Of a stretch of 64,000 bases of DNA, positions 23,733 through 36,580 are shown piece after piece. The DNA is taken from assembly GCF_040054535.1 (NCBI RefSeq), contig NC_090780.1:12891001-12955000 (forward strand), written 5' to 3'. A program made the position numbers and the translations under genes. Position 1 is the first letter of the stretch, and the number at the start of each line of letters is the position of its first letter. This stretch comes from Antennarius striatus (taxonomy: Eukaryota; Chordata; Actinopteri; Lophiiformes; Antennariidae). Below the pieces are notes generated by a model. It was given only the letters and a program-made list of their open reading frames with translations. It had not been told where the DNA came from and searched no databases.

Positions 23733-24140
23733 GATTCCAATGTGTTTAGAAGGGAAGCCTGGATTCTAAATATTAGTGTCCTGTCCCTTTAACTAGTTTT
23801 ACATTTTGTGCATTATTTCAACTGTCTGTGACAGATCAGTGGAGATAATTCAACATTTTGAATGAATTACACCTGTGACTTGTTCATTCTAATGTGACGT
23901 ATAAATCAGACTTAATCATGTATACTGCTGTCTGCAATAATGGCATGTGCAAATGAGCACAGTGGACTGTCCAATGCAAAGATTAAATGGAACTGTTTTC
24001 TATTAAGTAAATTTTGTTGTATTGGACTTACTGGAGTGCAGTTGTGAAAAATTGACTTACAACTTTGATTAAATTTATACATTATTGGAGCTTAAAGTCA
24101 GGCAGAACCTGAGTGTCCCCTATAGTCTATATTATTGTTG
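23733..24140 (+). other. atad3 3' UTR region
   Basis: Non-coding. Possible poly(A) signal ATTAAA at 23982-23987 (another at about 24069), roughly 250 bases after the stop codon. Confidence 0.4.
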
Positions 24141-24211
24141 ATAATACTATAGTAGCAGTAGGTCTCACCACAGCCACAGAAACCTTCAGGGCAAGAAAAC
24201 ACAAAAGCTCC

Positions 24212-24462
24212 AGGGAAGATAAGGTGCCTTGAGCCCAGCAACGTCTCCCGAGCACTGCTGAGGTGCCCTTGAGCAAGACACAGCCGTCTTTATTAGTTGC
24301 TCTATGGGGTGCACCTCGAGGGAGCTGTCTGCCACTCTACCTCTCCCCATCATTTGCATGCCCTACAGGTGTCGTGTATTTGAGTTTGTGTACTGGCCTG
24401 ATTACTAATGAGTGGAAAAATAATTTTGCCTACGGCGGATTAATAAAGGAGGACTCATAATA
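24212..24462 (+). repeat. SINE-like or LINE-derived fragment
   Basis: It contains GAGGTGCCCTTGAGCAAGAC, CTCTACCTCTCCCCATCATT, and near the end TGCCTACGGCGGATTAATAA then AGGAGGAC. The phrase 'CCTTGAGCAAG(A/G)CAC' marks a very common fish repeat. The class is not certain. Confidence 0.4.
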
Positions 24463-25830
24463 AAGCATGAGCTGAATATCAATAGGAAAAGCAGGAAACT
24501 CAGCAAATAAACTTATTTACTGTGTTCATAAACCCCCCCCTCCATGTACTGGAGAAGTGAAGGGATTTGATACACTTCTATGCTCACATGGAGAGAAATA
24601 TGGTTATCCTTGTTTATATGTCAGTATGAAACGATGCACTCCATCCACATTTTAAATTCCACAAATGCTTTGCAGCACCTTAAATGTTTGCATCTCTTCA
24701 TTGGTTTCTAGATTTTGCACATTTTTACATTGGAATTTAGCATATATTCCTTGTCCTGCATTTGGGAGAAGTTGCATCTTGTTTGCTCACGTTTGTTTTA
24801 CAGCGCATGTTGGCTTGTATGTCAACAAATATATTGACAATTTTTCATATGTCCAAAATTGTTAACAGACTGATCATGTAAGGAAGATCAGTATTGCCTC
24901 ACCCAAAATTTACCTGGTGAAACATTTTTTAAAAAGTGACCAAAAAAAGGCAAAATAAAAAAATAACAACGAAATCAGGTACTTCTGATTTCATGTTAAT
25001 CATGAATTGGTAAGTGACCAATATCTTCAAATTAAATAAACAGATCATGCAATGTTTCTTATAGATGCTTTCATTCTTTAGTGGATTCTGCAGAAAATTC
25101 AGGCACTCTGAGCTGAGCTCGCAGTTTGCAAAGAATTACAAAGCTTTACATTTTTACAAAAGAAAAAACTATGCCCCTGAAAAACAGCATAAATATGAGT
25201 CAACACATTACTGGAAACATTTCATAAATCCTCATAGGACTCTCTAGCCCACCGACATGAACTTAAATATAATCTACAACGAAAGATCAAACAAGAACAC
25301 AAATTCATTTCAAATTATTCTCCACATTTACAAAGTCCCAGATCAGTAATAAAAGTCAGTTACGTATGCTTAAATGATTCAATCTGTATGTATACACATA
25401 TATACATACATGTATATGTATATGCGTATTCATATTCTCTTTAGAGGAAGAAATAAACAGTATATCAATTAAACAAGTGGGCTTTTTAAAGTTGTTCAGT
25501 CGGTGTGAGTGTTGTGGTCCTCCCTGAGGAGATCTGCTTGAGTGATTTCACAGAACTGGGGTTGAGGGTGGACCACGAACCCAGATCCAGTGCAACAGAG
25601 GCAGAATGAATCCGGAGAGTCCGTCCTCTGCACTGAGGAGACACCAGCATCAGCAATGCATCCAACAGCAGTCATTTCTTGGGTCCAGACCCAGAGCTGT
25701 GTATATGTGCATGGCTGTGTGGGCACACAATGTGTGTATATTGTGTTGTAGACGATGTATGAGGTGTGTGCCCAGATGCTAGTTTTTTGTTTGCCTGGGA
25801 TCTGGGAGATTTATTGCAGGTTTCTATTGT
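24463..25830. other. Intergenic region between atad3 and ssu72
   Basis: AT-rich with no credible gene. A C8 run lies near 24533-24540 and TATACATA low complexity at 25388-25425. The right end may be ssu72 3' UTR. Confidence 0.5.
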
Positions 25831-25833
25831 TGA

Positions 25834-28800
25834 TCAATAAAAACAGACAGTGTGAAGGAACGTCTTGCTGCTTTTCTCCTCAAACTCTTGTAGGAGCTCA
25901 TCGATTTCATTCTCCATGTCGTCGGTGTGCTGAATCTGAGAAGGGAGAACACGTTCAGCTAATTTACAACCTGGGAACTCTGTACAGCATTTCTGACTCT
26001 AAAGAACCTCCTCTGTCAGGAATATCCTGGGTAGCAGATTCTGCATATTTAAAGACAAACTAAACATACGAAGTGTATTTACTGCATCATTCATCATCAT
26101 AACTTAGTCTTTGTGTCGATACAGTAACATGTAAAAACCAGAGTTGTAACTCACACATTGACACAGCTCACAAATAAGGAAGGCGCCCAGCGTGGCTTCC
26201 TCTTGGTTATCCTGAATGTCTACATTGATAACGTGAACAATCTGCATAGTCTCCTGCTCTCTTGAATTCAGATCTGGAGAGAATAATACCACAATCAGAA
26301 GAGTTAGAAGAAATGTGATTACTTGTCCTGACCAAAACCAATTAATCAAATGATCAGGAGCTCTGAAAGGAAAGAGTTCTTCATTCATTAGCACCTCACC
26401 CTCTAGTACTTGGTCATAGACTCTCTCTTCACATGTTATGACCAGATCAAACTTCTCCTTGCAGCTCTGGAAGCGCTCTGGCTTTGATTTGATGCGCTTG
26501 TTGCGGTCCAGCATATGTAGAATGCCATTCTGTGTATATCTGAAGAGTGGGAAGGTCAAGGAACATAGCGGGAGACACATTCGGAGGTAACACAATCAGT
26601 CATTGAGAAGATTTTTAGTCACAGAGACACAGGAAAACGTCTGCAGACTCTCAAAGACCATGTGGGAAATACCAATGCTACTTGGTATGAGTGAAGCCGT
26701 TTTGCTGTCACTATGGAGTACAAGCTGTAGTCTCAAAATTGAGCACCACCTAGTGGTTTCAAGAAACATAACATTATCCAAGGAACTAATTGACAAGAAA
26801 AAAAGTGATGTCATAATAAAATGACAAATTTACCTTCTAAATCAAAACTTTTAACAAAGTTACACAAATTTTAGGCTTGATGACTTTGGGTGTCCTTAAA
26901 ACAGTAAGTTTTGCTTTTGTCAAGTACTCCTACTGAATCAGGCCATCCTGAAAGAACTCACTATATACACAGGAGTAAAAGACGACCGACAACCATTTCC
27001 CCTCGTCTGTAACAGTGAACTATATTTTCAAGTTACAATAATGCAGTGGTTTTGAGACAGTATTTACATTTTTAAGGGGAACTTTACTATTGACAGAACA
27101 TAATGGATACCGAGACATGACCTCTAACCCTAAGGTGGCTGTAAGAAAAGACTACCATTTTAAATTCTTGGTAGAAATGACTGATTTTCGGTAGACTTGC
27201 TTCTCATTTTGAAAACCTTATTTATGGATTGAGTTCAGTAATATGGATGAATCATATTGTAGTTTCACTAAAAATGCTCAATTCACCTGGATGTTTAAAA
27301 AAAAAAATCTTTTCAAAGGTTTTTATATAAAAAAAGTGCTCACGGAGGTGACTTTTGCCATTCATTAATGAAGACGTCAAGTCTCAGGTCATTACAACCC
27401 AAAAACAAAGATAAACAGCTGCCGTGTTTAACTGGTGAAAATTACTCACCCTTGAGAACCTTTACTCTTGTTAAGCTCAAGTTGTTGAGGGTTTTTATAG
27501 TTTTCGCCCACACACCCTCAGCTGAGGATAAACATCTTTCCTTGGGAACTCAAAAACTAAGTCATATCTCAGAAATCCTTTTTAATAGATGAATTACTCC
27601 ATTACTGGGTTGTTTAACCTCTCATTTAATACTTTAAATTACTTTTGTCCAATTCGTATACCTACGACCACTGCTTTTCTTTGATAAATGAAGACTCTTG
27701 TAGTTTTGTTTACAGTGATGCTAGTTCATCATTTTATTTAATAACTAGGTAATTATAGTGAGGTAAACCACATTTATCTGAATAACATTGCATTTTTTGT
27801 TCAAACTAACCAGCTGCTGCTACAGAAAACACTATGTACTACTTGTCACAACTCCCACGGACACAGGAACATAGGTCAGGATTAAAAACGTGAGCAGTGA
27901 TTTAAATCTGACGGTCACATTATCCTTCTACTTACTGTCTTGTGGTTGCAAATACTTCCAAGATATCTGCTACACACCCTGAATTTGATAGGTTTAATAA
28001 AACACATCTGCAACAGGTTCATCATGCCTGCATGTGAATAACCCACTGGTGCAGTCCATCTGCAGCGCCGCTGAAACACCTTTCTAAGATCCAAACAAGT
28101 AACATGGACCATGTCTACTTATCTGGCTCTCAGTGTATTGTATATGCATGTGTGCAAAAGTGAGTGAGGAGGGGATACAGTTCCTTGTCCTTGCGGACCA
28201 AGTCGTTGTACATCTGTACATAAGTCGTTTTGAAGTCGTACACATTGGGCTTATCCGGGGCAGGACCGGGTAGCTTCACATGAGAACCGGTTCCAAATGA
28301 ACGTACATCAAATCCTCGTTTGCTGCAAGGACGACAAGACAATAAGTTACATACCATTTCTGCCACAACACACTTCACACAAGTTAACAGAAGAAACGTT
28401 CAGTAAACTTTTTTGCATGCCCTCTGTGAAAGGTAGTCAGTTCGTCTCCCCTACATGAAGCCAAGGGAATGTCGTGTCACCGGCTGAATCACAGCATGAT
28501 TACACCACACACACACTTCCTGTTTGTCTCCCGAGTTGTGACCAAACTGGTCTAAACCAGCTTGAAGTGACTCAGGGGGGTTACTCCCTCCTAAAGCTCA
28601 CCAGATCAGAACGGTTGAATTTGTCACCAAGAGCCCCTGGTGGTCCTAGACACCACTAACAACCATTGAAGATGGACTCAAACAGCAGAGACCTATGATG
28701 TAACATTTAATGCATCCGCATCAATGTTGAGGGGATGGACTGAGTAACACTACTTCCTTTCCGATGTGTTCCCTGAAGGTGGCGCTCTTGTCCACATGTG

Positions 28801-29193
28801 TGGGGGGGGGGGAAACCCACCCAATTACATGGTATTGAAAGTCCCTAAATCTGTTTTAAGGAAACTTGTACGACCACTGGCTTCAAAAAACAAACAAAAA
28901 AAACAAACAAAATTGTCAGTCGGAAGCCAGCTACGAAAGGAGGCTTCGCCGTGCATCCGGAGACTCCATTGTTAACTGCGTTGAGGCCCAACGCAGTTAT
29001 GTCACCATGTCGGCGTGTCTCCACACCGGCTCACAAAACGACCCGATACCACAACATTTCGTTCATTCCACGGCCTTGTTGATGTTCTTCTCTTCCCGGC
29101 GGCTCATCTTTACCTGAGGATACTGTGCGCTTCCATACTGCGGTTCTGGTTGCTCGAGCACACCACCGCTACACGCAGCGTGTGGCTCGGCAT
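25834..29193 (-). CDS. ssu72: RNA polymerase II CTD phosphatase SSU72
   Basis: Five exons on the minus strand (29193-29114, 28322-28179, 26539-26400, 26273-26155, 25935-25834) encode 194 aa, exactly the human length. Exon 1 reads MPSHTLRVAVVCSSNQNRSM and carries the CX5R phosphatase loop VCSSNQNRS. Later parts include KRGFDVRSFGTGSHVKLPGP, VITCEERVYDQVLEDLNSRE and a C-terminus ending SSKTFLHTVCFY. The enzyme removes Ser5/Ser7 phosphate from the RNA polymerase II CTD with symplekin, in 3'-end processing and gene looping. The exon 5 acceptor was set at CCCTTCTCAG|ATT because it restores the family sequence CQCIQHTDD; a second AG six bases on would drop two residues. It is highly conserved and looks functional. 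Confidence 0.98.
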
Positions 29194-29359
29194 CGCGATA
29201 GCCCGGCTGAAACGAAACGATACTCGTTAACAGAACCTAGTAAATAGAGTTAGTTTAATCCCTGTGACAAAAATAAGCAATACAAATATCTGGAATACAG
29301 TAAACCACTAAAACTTTCGGTCACGGGAACTGTATGACTTGCTGATCTTGCCGTGAACA

Positions 29360-29445
29360 GGAAACTAAAATGGCGGCGCCTCCCTGACGACTACGGCTTT
29401 ATGTCCTTTCAGGGCGGAGTCTCTTGTACCACGTGACAGATCAAA
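29360..29445 (-). promoter_or_regulatory. Candidate ssu72 promoter
   Basis: AAAATGGCGGCGCC (29368-29381; reverse strand GCCGCCATTTT, a YY1-type site) and CCACGTGAC (29430-29438, E-box) lie 170-250 bases upstream of the ssu72 ATG. Motif and position evidence only. Confidence 0.4.
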
Positions 29446-31439
29446 GACTACGTCATTTAGCCGTTACTGAAATCTGTTTTATGCTAGGAGAAGGCCGTGG
29501 ATGGCTGCCACTCAGAGCTGGTTTGTTAGAAAGTTGCTCTTTATTAAATTTAAATCTACAGTCGTCCTTTTGACGTTATTTAAATCCCGTTACTACTCTA
29601 AATACTTAGTACCATTCCCTAAGACTTACCAGAAATAATTACAGGACATAAAAACAACACAGATGGGCGACAGAGACATCATAAAAACAAAACAAAAAAC
29701 AATGGCAAAAAACCCCCACCAAAATCCTGTAAATTATTATTTTTAAAAATTACGAAATAACAGGTTGTGGCAGAGTTTTCTGACAGGAAGCCTATAGTCT
29801 ACATTGTTGGCTGTAATTTTCAACCTGACACAAATTGCATTCAGTCTCGATGTTTGTGAACGTCCCCATGAACATAAATACATTGTGTGTTCTTTTCCTG
29901 TTCAGAAGTTCACAGAGATGCGGATAAAATAAGGATGGAACACTACAAATGACGTGTCGACAGGAAAGCCAGACATGAAGTTAGAGCAAAGTGTTCACCT
30001 AGTCTGATATTGAGTTACTTTAACCCGATGGGAAACCTGAATCTATGGTGTGCTAAAGTTACGCTGCTCTGTGTGGGTTGTGTCAGAAAGGGGAACTATA
30101 ATAGTCGTACATGACGGTGCGTGGTTGTTTACATCCATGAATGTTTGTAAGTTGCATGTTCGCAAGTCGGATGTTTGTATGCTGAGGACTACCTGTACTT
30201 TCTTCACTGGTGCATGAAGAGTCTTCCCATCCAGTTTCATGAAAATGAGTAAGTAGTTTTTGTAAAAATATACCTAAAGACAGACAAAGCAACAAATATG
30301 GATGATCTATCTGATGATCTGATGTAGTAGGAGTCTCTGTGAATATTTAATTCTTTCTCCCTGTCTGACTCTCTCCTGTAAGTTGTAGCAGTAGGCGAGC
30401 AAATGAAACACACCACAACTTAGAACATAAATGATGTACTGTATGTCATTGTGTGAAAGAATGTGAACACAGAACTCAGTAAAATATACTATAACAGTGA
30501 TCTAATCAGTTTCATATATCTAATGCTACAGACTATTTGTCAAATTTGCATGATAGAGACTGTGTATTGCCCACTTCTGGCATGATTATATTTTATAAAA
30601 TAAACATTAGTGCATCCATCCTGAAGATAATAAGCCAAACAGCTAAATCATGGGATTGAGGCCTATTTTCTGTTTTGCAGCTGACCTGCATATTTGGGCT
30701 CATGAAGACATTTTGAATTTATGTCTTTAGTTGAGAAATGATCCTGTTGTGTAAAAACATGCAAGAGAAAAGTAAGGACAGCTGTGAAGTATTACAAATA
30801 TCTTTGTGGTAATTTATTCACTCACAGCATGGACATTCTAATTCAAGATGCTTGGCACAGTATTTGGACATTTTACAACAATTTGCATTGCCTTTTACCA
30901 AATGGAACGAACACACACTTTGCAGGCTTGAAAGCAAAAACTTCATGGTGAGATGATTTAGTCCAGAGAAAAAACAACAATATCCATTTAAGTTTATTTT
31001 CCTTTGTCTCTCACAAAAACAGGACAAGTCTGGACAGTCTCACAGGCTGCAAGATTACAAAATCTGCTGTTCCTGACGTGCTCAAAGTAGATCGTTGGTT
31101 GTATTGCTGTATAACTGCTGCCAGTATACACACTGACAGGCTCCTTCACAGGCAGCCTGAAATGAAAACAGTGCACAGTGAACTGCTTTATCACAGGAAT
31201 GTAGGACTTTTGGTCCAGGGTGTCTTTGCCGACCCCAACAAGGCAAGTTATTTGCAGAGACAGAATAGATTGTGCTTTGATTCCGTTGAAAAGTGTGTCT
31301 GAAATTTATGTGGCTGATTGAAAGAAAAGATTGTTAATAATGAGTGACTATAGGATGCTGGGTTTAGTTATGGTGATCATGGATGTTGAATGTAGGACAT
31401 GTTATTTATTGAACACTGCAGCTTAGAGTCAGTTGAGCA
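29446..31439. other. Intergenic region between ssu72 and fndc10
   Basis: No credible gene. It is AT-rich single-copy-looking sequence that probably includes the fndc10 3' UTR at its right side, with possible AATAAA signals on the minus strand at 31405-31410 and near 30816. Confidence 0.45.
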
Positions 31440-32441
31440 TCAGTGACGCGAGCGAGAGCGATAAGAATACGAGCGCTGCACCGGGGGGCTCATGATGTTT
31501 TCTGTGATGTATGCTACCAACAAACAGATGATGACCAGCATCACACAGATAGCGCCCCCTACTGCTGTCATGGCAATCACAATGTCCTGCATCCCAGACG
31601 GCGGCAGGGTGAAGTTCACACAGTTCCACTGGTCTGCTCTCTTAACCTGATCCAGGCGGGCCAGGGGGTGCAAGCAGATCCGGTAGGGGATGTTCTCATG
31701 CAGCTCCGTCAGGAGGAAGTCCCTGCAGGTCGAGCCCAGATGTACGCCAGCACACTCAAACTGAGTGTAGCTTCCATTCCACCAGCAGCTCAACTCATAG
31801 CCACCCCGTCTGGGGAGTCGGACCCCAGAAAGAAGATTTGATCCCAGCCTGTCCTCTCTTGTTAAATTTGTCCCAGGTTCCCCACTCCATTCTTGACCAG
31901 AAAGAGAGTCCTCCACTTTAACATCTTGCTCATTCAAGGTGAAGTTGTCTTCATGGCTCCACTGTAACAGTACACTACCATTGATGAGAATATTTGCATG
32001 CAGGTTCCCCGCAGAAACCACCATCCTACAGTCTTCCTGCTGACACTGATAGGTGGTCAGAGTGTTTCTGAAACACAGCTCCCCATCCATGCCCTTTTGG
32101 ACCACTCTGTAGGCACAGAGCGGTGACTCCTCTGCCTCTGAACTCCAGCTTGGTACCCAGTCAGATTCTTCATATCTCACAGTAGGAATAGAGCTAGCCG
32201 CTTGGCCTGTTACCTCTTGGATCTTTGGTGGTGACGGCGTACTGTCGTCGCTGTGATTGCCATAGTTGGAGCTGACGTTGCTCTGTTCTGTCCAGCTCTG
32301 AGGCGTTCCTGAATAGTTCCTGTCTGCCTCCCTCTGTGGGGATGCTGCTGATGCTGAGCTGCTGGAGACAGATGTCTGGTGGGAGGCGCACAGCAGGAGG
32401 GCCGACAGGGCGAACAGGGATGTCCGTGACTGGCTGTTCAT
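31440..32441 (-). CDS. fndc10: Fibronectin type III domain-containing protein 10, single-pass membrane protein
   Basis: A single uninterrupted coding exon of 333 aa. The first in-frame ATG (32441-32439) has a good context (GAG ATG A) and begins a signal peptide (MNSQSRTSLFALSALLLCAS). A Ser/Thr-rich N-glycosylation-prone region follows (about residues 22-100), then the conserved ectodomain: CAYRVVQKGMDGELCFRN, ELSCWWNGSYTQFECAGVHL, GSTCRDFLLTELHENIPYRI. The membrane region MQDIVIAMTAVGGAICVMLV...LLVAYITENIM is nearly identical to what I recall of mammalian FNDC10, and the short tail is basic and Ser/Arg-rich. Function is poorly known. Mammalian FNDC10 is, from memory, about 230 aa, so the N-terminal region is longer here. 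The place next to ssu72 matches human 1p36.33. Confidence 0.9.
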   Translation of the reverse strand: MNSQSRTSLFALSALLLCASHQTSVSSSSASAASPQREADRNYSGTPQSWTEQSNVSSNYGNHSDDSTPSPPKIQEVTGQAASSIPTVRYEESDWVPSWSSEAEESPLCAYRVVQKGMDGELCFRNTLTTYQCQQEDCRMVVSAGNLHANILINGSVLLQWSHEDNFTLNEQDVKVEDSLSGQEWSGEPGTNLTREDRLGSNLLSGVRLPRRGGYELSCWWNGSYTQFECAGVHLGSTCRDFLLTELHENIPYRICLHPLARLDQVKRADQWNCVNFTLPPSGMQDIVIAMTAVGGAICVMLVIICLLVAYITENIMSPPVQRSYSYRSRSRH

Positions 32442-32800
32442 CTCACTGCGTCTCTTCAAAATGTCTTCTCTAACAGCGGATCAGATGGAAGATGGGTCAA
32501 AGCGGGCAGCGGACTCCCATCAGATCAACTTCACCTCAACGCACACAGACGAAATCTGCGTGAAGCGTCGTAACGCGTCCCGAGAGAGGAGCGGGGTTTC
32601 CATCTGCGACAGTGACATTTATTCACGTCAGTGACAGATTCCGGTTTGACACACTCAAGATAAGCGTCAGGGTTCAGAGAATAAAGCCGATGTTACTCAC
32701 CTTTGAGTAGCTTATAATGTAAGCTTCGATGTAAAAGATTTTGATGCGCGTTACGTGAGAGTTCACGTGGAAGCAGCGCGCGCCGAGAGGGTTTGGGAGC
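32442..32800 (-). promoter_or_regulatory. Probable fndc10 5' UTR and promoter, CpG-rich
   Basis: Relatively GC- and CpG-rich sequence (GCAGCGCGCGCCGAGAGG around 32772-32789) directly upstream of the fndc10 start, in contrast to its AT-rich surroundings. No TATA box is evident. Confidence 0.35.
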
Positions 32801-32916
32801 GGGGATGCGCGCACAAAATATTTGTAGTCAGCCGTCGGTTTGTGAATCATCATCTGTAAAAGTGTGTGTCAAGCAGAGAAATAACGGATTGAATATACCC
32901 CACACAGGTTCAACAC

Positions 32917-33066
<150 letters not shown>

Positions 33067-34459
33067 AAAGAAAGAAAAAAAGAAATGCTATAATCAACCA
33101 ATACAAATAAATACATATAAATAATAATAATGTATAATAATATAAATTTGGTCACTGTTTTGAAGATTATTTCCCCATTCAAAGCTTTACAGTATCAGTG
33201 CGTATTCAGATCAAAGTTATTTTCAGATCAGAAATTAAAAAAAAAAAAAAAATAACAGTCAAACTATTATTTTTGTGTTTTTTATAATTTGAAAATGAAT
33301 TATTATTAACATCTACAATCAAAGTGAGAGACAAGAACTTGTTTTGTTTTGACAACGTCCTCCATGCATGATGGTAAGACAGTTATCCACAGTCCACAGG
33401 GTGGGAAAAAATAATTATTAACCCATAAGCAAATGAAAATATTAAATTATAAAGTGAGAGTACAACAATGTTTACATTTAAGAAGCCACATTAAAGGTTA
33501 AAATACACAATAAAAACACATCATCATATTGATTTAAGCAGCTTTGGATAACCATGAGCAGGATAACTGAGAACCTAGACAGACACCATCTTATCACGTA
33601 CATTTACAGATTGTCAGGTTTCATGCATCCAAAATGTGTTTTGTATACTATGTGTGCTTTTTTTCAAACGATACCAACAAACAGGTCAAAGAAACAGACC
33701 TTTTGTTCTCCACCCTTTCTGACAGCTGTTGTGTGCTTGAAGTCATTTTAGGAAATATGTTGTTTATAGAGTGAGTAAGCAGTGTAATGCAGCACATGAA
33801 TCCAACATGAAGTCAACCAGGCCTACAAAACCAATGAGGAAAATGTATTATCATTAAACAGTATTTTTTGAGATTATTCGGAGAAATAACCCCATCGTGT
33901 CAAGACAGATACTGAGCAAACAACGGGTACCATGGGAGATTACATATGGCTGACTAATAGGAGGGAAAATGCTGCGTCATCATACCTGACTTGGCTCCAT
34001 CCCTCAGAGGTTTGTGGGTTTATTTTCTGTGATCTGCAGCTGACAGCATTTCAAATGAACTGGTGACACTTACTAAATATTCTGGACTGTTTGACATTGA
34101 GATTAACTACTGAAAACCAAAGTAGCATCACAGATTCACAGCATCATTTATATAGAGACATGCTGAAGTCATCACAACGAACAATAGGAACATGTTGAAG
34201 CGATCATTCAGATCAATAAGCAGCCTTGTATTTACAGCTGACCTATGATGAGCAAGAAAACAAGGGAAATGCCAACCTCTGCATGTGGATTACCCACATC
34301 AACATATCAGATTAAATTGACCCTGAACTCCGTCAGCAGACGTGGAACCTTGTTAGCTTTGGATCTGTTTGTTGAGCTGTGTGCGGCTGTATAAAACAGT
34401 GAGGAACCATCAGCTGCGGTGGTGGTGCATGTGAGGCACCACACAGAGAGGATGATGCC
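33067..34459. other. Intergenic region between fndc10 and ora3
   Basis: AT-rich, no gene seen. At 33535-33588 it contains a second copy of the outer tail of the 9084-9311 fold-back repeat (CAGCTTTGGATAACCATGA then ACTGAGAACCTAGACAGACA). Confidence 0.55.
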
Positions 34460-35637
34460 ATGTCAGAAGACCTCACAGTAGAGGCTTTTCTGTTTGGGCT
34501 CTTGGTTTTCTCTGGCATCCTTGGAAACATCTCAGTCATCCATGTGGTACGATAACAACAGTTGTTTTAATTTATTTAATGTGTGTTCGAGGCTGGATTG
34601 TCCTCATTATGTCTGTCTCATCCTCTCAGGTGTTCCAGTCAGCCGTTGAGAGTCCATCTCGGAGGCTCCCTCCCTCGGACACTATCTTGGTGCACCTCTC
34701 TCTAGCCAACCTGCTGACCTCACTCTTTCGCACTGTGCCCATCTTTGTGTCCGACCTGGGCTTGAATGTGTCTCTGTCTCCGGGCTGGTGCAGAGTCTTC
34801 ATGCTGCTGTGGGTGTGGTGGCGAGCTGTGGGCTGCTGGGTGACCCTGGCGCTCAGCGTCTTCCACTGCACCACCCTGAGACGCCAGCGCGTGGCCTTCG
34901 GACCTCGGGTGCAGCAGAGGGAGAGGCAGCGGGTTTGGATTGTTCTGGGGCTGGTGTGGGGGGCAAACTTAGCCTTCTCAATCCCAGCTCTGGTATTTAC
35001 CACTCATGTTCACGGCAATGCCACCGTGGAGCTGATGGTGATCAGCTGCACCACCAGGCCTCTGCTGGGCTGCGTCTGGGAGTTCCCCTCCAACCAGCAG
35101 GGCTCAGCCTTCGCCTCCGCCTCGCTGGCCCTCAATGAGGTGTTGCCACTGGTGCTGATGGTCTGCACCAACCTGGCTACGCTTCACGCTCTGGGGAAAC
35201 ACATCCGGACTGTCACCTCAGGAAGAGAGCTGGGAGCCCACGGGGAGCTGGACAAACACGTGTCCACTGAACGCAAAGCCGCTCACGTCATCATGTCGCT
35301 GGTTTCCCTCTTCGTGGTCTGCTGGGCGCTGCAGGTGGCGGCGGTGACGTATTACAATCACGACAGGGGACACCACGCGGAAGGGCTGCTGACGGTCGCA
35401 CATTTCTCTGCCTCCCTGTTTGTAGGTTTTAGTCCCATGGTGGTGGCCCTGGGTCATGGAAAACTGAGAAGGAGAATCCTGAATATGATACTGAGGTGGT
35501 TTAAATTCATTCATTGTTCCAGGAAGGACTCCAAAAAGTTTGATAAATCCTCACAAACTAAAGGCAAAGGAAAACAAACCATTTTTGTTGTTCAGCAAGT
35601 GAGGAAAGGCACAAAAGTGGAGGAGAAAGTCAAATAA
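34460..35637 (+). CDS. ora3: Olfactory receptor class A-related (V1R-like) receptor, ora3-type
   Basis: Two exons (34460-34546 and 34630-35637) separated by an 83-base intron (GTACGA...CTCTCAG) encode 364 aa. It is a seven-helix GPCR. TM1 contains FGLLVFSGILGNISV, with GN at the usual place; TM2 has LVHLSLANLLTSL; TM3 has RVFMLLWVWWRAVGCWVTLA. The extracellular loop 2 block CTTRPLLGCVWEFPSN is shared with the ora4-like neighbour, and TM7 has VGFSPMVVALGHGKLRR. These are hallmarks of the fish ORA/V1R family of chemoreceptors in olfactory epithelium. A Lys-rich C-terminal tail of about 40 residues follows. The choice of ora3 rests on the paired arrangement and small intron number, from memory. 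No frame break is seen. Confidence 0.82.
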
Positions 35638-35922
35638 ATGATGGAAACTAATATGCTAAGTTAACAAATAAGCACAATAACATAATTTATTTACACATTC
35701 ATGCACCACACTGCATGTTTCCTGTGAACAGGACTCCATCCATCCATCCATTTTTCTGTGGCGGAATACGCTCCAGATGCATTGCCAGAGCATCACTGAA
35801 CTCTTCAAGTATTATATTGTGACATATTTTTCTGAGTCATAAACATCACTGTTTAGCCTTGTGATTTTCTGAAATTGTTTGAGTTACTGTATTCCATCCA
35901 GTAAATTCTTTTTTCAGCAGAA

Positions 35923-35927
<5 letters not shown>

Positions 35928-35967
<40 letters not shown>
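35928..35967. repeat. (CAA)n microsatellite
   Basis: About 12 perfect AAC/CAA units between the convergent ora3 and ora4 genes. The remaining intergenic sequence (35638-36580) is AT-rich with nothing recognisable. Confidence 0.95.
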
Positions 35968-36580
35968 AAAACAATCTTTCCAGTGGCTTCAACACAGTCC
36001 ATCTCATAATATGTCAAAGCAAAAACTCTTTCCTAAAAACTGCATTCAGTAAATGAGAGAAAACTCTGGAGAAACAATTCAACAACTATGTGTTTAAAAG
36101 TTGGCAATAAAATCAAAGTACACAAAGTTACTGTAAGTTGCCTTTTTGTTTATTGCCTCTTGTTTAGCCACTTAACCTGAAACCCAATTGTTGGTCAAAG
36201 ACAATATGCTTTTCTTGAGATTTAGTTGAAAATTTATCAGTTATACAGGGTGACAAAAATATTACACATGTATTCAGAAGTTATGTATATTAAATAAAAC
36301 CATAGATATAATTATCTTCTATAATACATGAAATGACCCAATCAATTGTATGGGCAGCAAAGACATCAGATGATACGTCAGTCTTTCAGTGGGTTGTAAT
36401 TTTTAGCAACCCACCCTTCCATTCAGACCATCAGTCCAACTCCAGACTGAGAGAGTTTGTACTCTGAATTCATACCAATAACAATGAACCCCGTCAAAAT
36501 GCTTTTAGAGGTTTAACTGCTGTAAAGTGGTTAATAAATGTGTGGGCTGCAGCTCCAGAGTTCCATCAGTCAGTGATCTG

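Noticed and set aside
24141-25833. tmem240 between atad3 and ssu72, as in human
   Set aside because: No exon resembling it was found in the gap on either strand.
28974-28998. Inverted repeat AACTGCGTT...AACGCAGTT in ssu72 intron 1
   Set aside because: Nine-base arms without further context are too short to claim function.
34626-35138. Open frames overlapping ora3 on both strands
   Set aside because: They are shadows of the GC-rich coding exon of the receptor.
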